Positions 4,823 through 7,800 of a stretch of 7,800 nucleotides of DNA are shown piece by piece. Position numbers and translations under genes: made by a program. Each line of letters opens with the position of its first letter. The first letter of the stretch is position 1. The stretch comes from Thermogladius sp. (GTDB lineage: Archaea > Thermoproteota > Thermoprotei_A > Sulfolobales > Desulfurococcaceae): positions 1 through 7,800 of the forward strand of contig WYEE01000027.1 in the NCBI GenBank assembly GCA_009904025.1. The letters run 5' to 3'. The notes beneath the pieces are model-generated. The model saw only the letters and a list, made by a program, of their open reading frames with translations. It made no database searches and was not told where the DNA came from.

Positions 4823-5023
4823 TCAAGGGATGTAAGCCGGCTTCTCATCTAGCTTCAGGGCACCCGACTCTATTTTAGCCTTCAGCCTGTACAACACCAT
4901 CTTGTCGTCCGGGCTCGCCCTAGGGGGGTGGGGTACTCTGAGCTCTCCCCCGCAGTAGGGGCATCTATCGCTTGCTAGAGTGTACCTCCCGCACCTAACG
5001 CATTTCCTCATAAGCCACTTCAA
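4823..5023 (-). CDS. nop10: H/ACA RNP subunit Nop10
   Basis: The 66-residue protein matches the archaeal Nop10 family in length and layout: a small zinc ribbon with four cysteines (CVRCGRYTL then CPYCGGELR), the characteristic VPHPPRASPDDK segment, and a short basic helix. Nop10 binds Cbf5 in the H/ACA ribonucleoprotein that guides pseudouridylation of rRNA. The TTG at 5023 is preferred over the ATG at 5011 because related crenarchaeal proteins, as I recall them, also begin MKW before the first cysteine segment. The start overlaps the aIF2-alpha stop as TTGA. Pairing with aIF2-alpha is a conserved archaeal arrangement. Confidence 0.93.
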   Translation of the reverse strand: MKWLMRKCVRCGRYTLASDRCPYCGGELRVPHPPRASPDDKMVLYRLKAKIESGALKLDEKPAYIP

Positions 5024-5817
5024 GACCTAGCACTCTCAACCCTAGCCTCTACACCCAGCTCCCCGGCGATCTTCAAACTCTTCTCCAACGCCTTATCCAA
5101 CACAGACTCAGCGGTTTTATAGTCTTTTGCCTCGACCTCCACAATGTACCTAGGGGACCCGGCCGTGTAAACCCTGCTTTTTAAACCGAGGCTGGAGATC
5201 TCTTTTTCAAGCTCTTCGAGAACCTTCTTTATCCTCGAGACACCGTCTCTCTCAAGGCTCCTCAGCAATATGATCCTCCTTATGGAAACCCTCTTAGGCT
5301 TCACATGCTTTAAAGCCTCCTCCAAAAGGGGTTTAACCCATTTCTCCGGCACGCCTGCCTTAACCAAGACGTCCCCGCCCTTGCTCACAGCCTCCTCCAG
5401 CGCTGTCAAGGGCTCACCGTATTGGTCTTCAAGCCTCCACACCACATCCCTGTAGGCCTCCTGGATATCCCAACCCATTTGTTTAGCGACGTTCTCCACT
5501 ATCTTCGCACCACGTAGAAACCTCTTCCACCACATCATCTTCCTACGCTTATCCCCCTCGGAAACCCTTTTCAATGAGACGTCTACTTCACCCTTCCTCC
5601 TGTCAACTCTAATGACTTTGACGACTATTTTCTCACCCTCGTACATGACCTCGTGGAGATCCTTAATCCACTTGCTCGAGGCCTCGCTCCACGGTAGGTA
5701 CGCTTTAAAATCACCGTACTCGTCTAGCGTCACGTAAGCCCCATAGTCGAAAATCTCCTTCACTGTGGCGACAACAAACTCCCCCACGTCAGGCAGATCT
5801 TTCCTGGGAAGCACCAC
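5020..5817 (-). CDS. eif2a: Translation initiation factor aIF2, alpha subunit
   Basis: The 265-residue protein is the normal length for archaeal aIF2-alpha, which joins the gamma and beta subunits to deliver initiator tRNA to the small ribosomal subunit. Residues 1-85 form an S1 RNA-binding domain (VGEFVVATVKEIFDYGAYV through VDVSLKRV). A helical domain follows to about 170 (with KMMWWKRFLRGAKIVENVAK), then the C-terminal alpha/beta domain (from about 175). The serines in SEASSKW (44, 47, 48) occupy the region of the eukaryotic eIF2-alpha phosphorylation loop. The GTG start at 5817 shares its G with the upstream TAG stop and has GAGGTGA upstream at about seven bases. It sits between the STT3-like gene and nop10 in one operon. 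Confidence 0.95.
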   Translation of the reverse strand: MVLPRKDLPDVGEFVVATVKEIFDYGAYVTLDEYGDFKAYLPWSEASSKWIKDLHEVMYEGEKIVVKVIRVDRRKGEVDVSLKRVSEGDKRRKMMWWKRFLRGAKIVENVAKQMGWDIQEAYRDVVWRLEDQYGEPLTALEEAVSKGGDVLVKAGVPEKWVKPLLEEALKHVKPKRVSIRRIILLRSLERDGVSRIKKVLEELEKEISSLGLKSRVYTAGSPRYIVEVEAKDYKTAESVLDKALEKSLKIAGELGVEARVESARS

Positions 5818-7800
5818 TACAAGGTCACCTCACTAAACTGGTATAGTGCTAGCAGGTAATAATTGTTGAAAGTCGAGGAGGTACCCACCACTGTGTCGAG
5901 CGTTATGAGAGTCGTGTTGACAAGCCTGAAGAACCTTAGAGGGCCTGCTCTCAAAGCCTGGGGTGAGTAGATGTCGTTGGAGACAGGGTATCCGAGGGAG
6001 CTCGCTGCATACGTGGCTAACTCGGCTACAAGCGAGGATGCAGCCCTGCTAGTCCAGGCTAGAGGGGTGTTGATGAAGTAGGTTGCCTTACTGTAGTCTA
6101 TATAGTCAGTGAGGGACTGGTTGGAGAGAGCTACGTATATTGGGATCCTAGCTATATCACCGAGAGGCTGGTAGGTGACGGCCCCTGTCTGGTAGTTTAC
6201 GAGTACAGCCCTACCCAAATGGGTCTGGTTGGACCCGTAGAGCGTGTGTTCCACGCTGATGGCCTCGCCAACTATCACATACGCTCTAGTAATATTGTAC
6301 TCCAGCATCAACCTCCTAATTATCCCCGCGGCAGTCGCCTCATCGCTGATCATAATCCACGAGGTAAGCCTCCACCCTTCGGCTGGGCCGTTGGCCCCCG
6401 CCAACGTCACAAAGCCTCTCCCCATGTACCCGAGGACATAGTATGAGTAACCCCAGTAGACTACTACAAGAGATTCACCCTGTGTAGTATTAGAGATGGA
6501 GGTTAGTAATTGCGGGAGGCCTGAGAACCCTGCTGCCGTCGAGTTCAGGTACGTTAGAGGTATGTCGAGGGATATGATGCTTGGGAGGCTGAGGCTTATA
6601 GCCCTAGATGAAACCGCGTTACCTCCTATAAGCGCTGAAAGTATTAGAAGCGAGAGCAAGAGTGAGGAAACCCTGCTGAGACCACCCTTGAAGAGCCTCA
6701 CCCCCTCGAGTATTCTAACCATTACAAAAGCGGCTAGGATTGATGAGAACACTATTGCATACAGCTCGGCGACAACGTTAACGTATGCTAGTATAATCGA
6801 TATAACCGACGCTGCCAGGAGGATCGCCCTTGTAAAAGACTCGAGTGTGGGCAAACCCCTAGCCGACCTCAACAAGACGAGGAAGGCTAGCACTAGGAGT
6901 AAGCCTGGAACACCCAGGTCGAACATCGGGTTGTACTGTTTATAGTAGACCTCCCCCACACCAGGCATCTCGAAGACCAGGCCTAGGAGAGCGGACACGG
7001 CAACAAAGAGTATTAGGGTCGATGCGACGGCAATTAATTTAAGCGATGATCTACCAAGACCCAGCCTCGCGGATACAAGCCAGCCTGCGATGGAGCCCGC
7101 TAGGAAGCCTACAGCCGTTACATGCCAGAAGGTGATATACCTGTAGCCTACTACTATAGCTGAAACCAGCGTCAACAATACTACGAGCGAAGGCGAGAAC
7201 TCCACCCAACTCGGTTTACCAGCTATAACCAGCACGCTTAAAGCCATGCTGTATGCTACGAGCACAACCCATGTACTCCCATTGAGAATCCACGATAAGC
7301 CCAGTACAAGGCCTGCTAGAACGCTTAATACCGGGTTTCTCCTCTCGTAAGCCATAGAGGCTAGTAGAACACCTAATAGTACGAGAGGGATGTAGAGCCA
7401 GGGGCCGAGCATACCTTGCTTAAACCAGTATATAAAGCCAGGGGTGGTTGCTATGAGGAGGACCGCTAAACCCGATGCGTAGAAATCCCTAGACCAATAG
7501 TAGGATAAAACCCCGGCGAGTACGAGTAGCAGGATACCGCTTACTATGGGTGCGATGTCGAGTTGCTTAAAGCCCAACTGCCTTAGCAGGAGGTCGCCTA
7601 GAACATCATACTGCCTCAAGTCAAGGGGGGAGATAATAGAGAGGGCTTTGTCAAAAGGGTAGCCAGCGTATTCGGCTATATACATGTGAAACCAAGATAC
7701 ATCGCTCGGCATATTGTACTTCAACGTATAGAGGCCTAGTAGAAGATAGGAGGCTATGCCTAACGCGAACAGAAACCCCCCTACCATCAGCTTCCTACTC
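5817..7800 (-). CDS. Divergent STT3/AglB-like membrane glycosyltransferase (5' end outside window)
   Basis: The visible product is over 656 residues. About 400 N-terminal residues form many membrane segments, followed by a soluble extracellular domain (about 400-656) with several NxS/T sequons. The layout follows the GT-C oligosaccharyltransferase STT3/AglB. There is an acidic motif in the first loop (PSDVSWFHMY, about 27-36), a GVGE at 276-279 where STT3 has its SVSE/TIxE glutamate, and VVVYWGYSYYVLGYMG at 441-456 where STT3 has WWDYG. That last motif is altered: the key Asp appears as Gly. It could be a paralogue with other specificity, an inactive homologue or another GT-C enzyme. An internal ATG at 7787 exists, but the frame stays open to the edge with SRKL before it, so the true start is probably further upstream. 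It leads the operon with aIF2-alpha. Confidence 0.6.
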   Translation of the reverse strand, partial: SRKLMVGGFLFALGIASYLLLGLYTLKYNMPSDVSWFHMYIAEYAGYPFDKALSIISPLDLRQYDVLGDLLLRQLGFKQLDIAPIVSGILLLVLAGVLSYYWSRDFYASGLAVLLIATTPGFIYWFKQGMLGPWLYIPLVLLGVLLASMAYERRNPVLSVLAGLVLGLSWILNGSTWVVLVAYSMALSVLVIAGKPSWVEFSPSLVVLLTLVSAIVVGYRYITFWHVTAVGFLAGSIAGWLVSARLGLGRSSLKLIAVASTLILFVAVSALLGLVFEMPGVGEVYYKQYNPMFDLGVPGLLLVLAFLVLLRSARGLPTLESFTRAILLAASVISIILAYVNVVAELYAIVFSSILAAFVMVRILEGVRLFKGGLSRVSSLLLSLLILSALIGGNAVSSRAISLSLPSIISLDIPLTYLNSTAAGFSGLPQLLTSISNTTQGESLVVVYWGYSYYVLGYMGRGFVTLAGANGPAEGWRLTSWIMISDEATAAGIIRRLMLEYNITRAYVIVGEAISVEHTLYGSNQTHLGRAVLVNYQTGAVTYQPLGDIARIPIYVALSNQSLTDYIDYSKATYFINTPLAWTSRAASSLVAELATYAASSLGYPVSNDIYSPQALRAGPLRFFRLVNTTLITLDTVVGTSSTFNNYYLLALYQFSEVTL

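Noticed and set aside
6496..6945. 149-codon plus-strand frame opposite the STT3-like gene
   Set aside because: Antisense shadow of a long membrane protein with coherent topology and operon context; it has no start signals or recognisable domain.
1..7800. CRISPR array, insertion sequence or attachment site
   Set aside because: No regularly spaced repeats, no transposase motifs or terminal inverted repeats, and no direct repeat of the tRNA-Asp 3' end was seen within the window.

Overview
The window looks like a hyperthermophilic crenarchaeon, most likely of the Desulfurococcales. The evidence is a 16S rRNA 5' end of crenarchaeal type, archaeal information-processing genes (aIF2-alpha, Nop10), TATA-box promoters, frequent GTG/TTG starts and a tRNA without an encoded CCA. 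Every convincing gene is on the minus strand, so transcription runs from high to low coordinates.

From the right edge: a large multi-pass membrane protein with a divergent STT3 (oligosaccharyltransferase) layout, aIF2-alpha and Nop10 overlap end to start and look like one operon. tRNA-Asp(GTC) follows behind its own TATA box. Next is a roughly 196-residue gene of unrecognised family, broken into three frames by what look like two single-base shifts (4060-4650). After a gap with two hairpins come two HAD phosphatases in one operon: an archaeal-type phosphoglycolate phosphatase and a subclass I HAD hydrolase. About 800 bases with no intact long gene follow, holding an apparently decayed minus-strand coding region. 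Then comes a secreted or membrane-anchored protein with a signal peptide, four N-glycosylation sequons and a C-terminal anchor. The left end has a GC-rich non-coding block and the promoter, leader and first bases of the 16S rRNA gene.

Most of the window is translation machinery (16S, tRNA-Asp, aIF2-alpha, Nop10) next to envelope genes. The STT3-like protein and the sequon-bearing surface protein could belong to the same glycosylation biology, but that is inference. The most notable observations are an 18-base promoter element shared, with one mismatch, by the 16S gene and the surface-protein gene; the repairable broken gene beside tRNA-Asp; the degenerate WWD-type motif of the STT3-like protein; and the unexplained structured block upstream of 16S.
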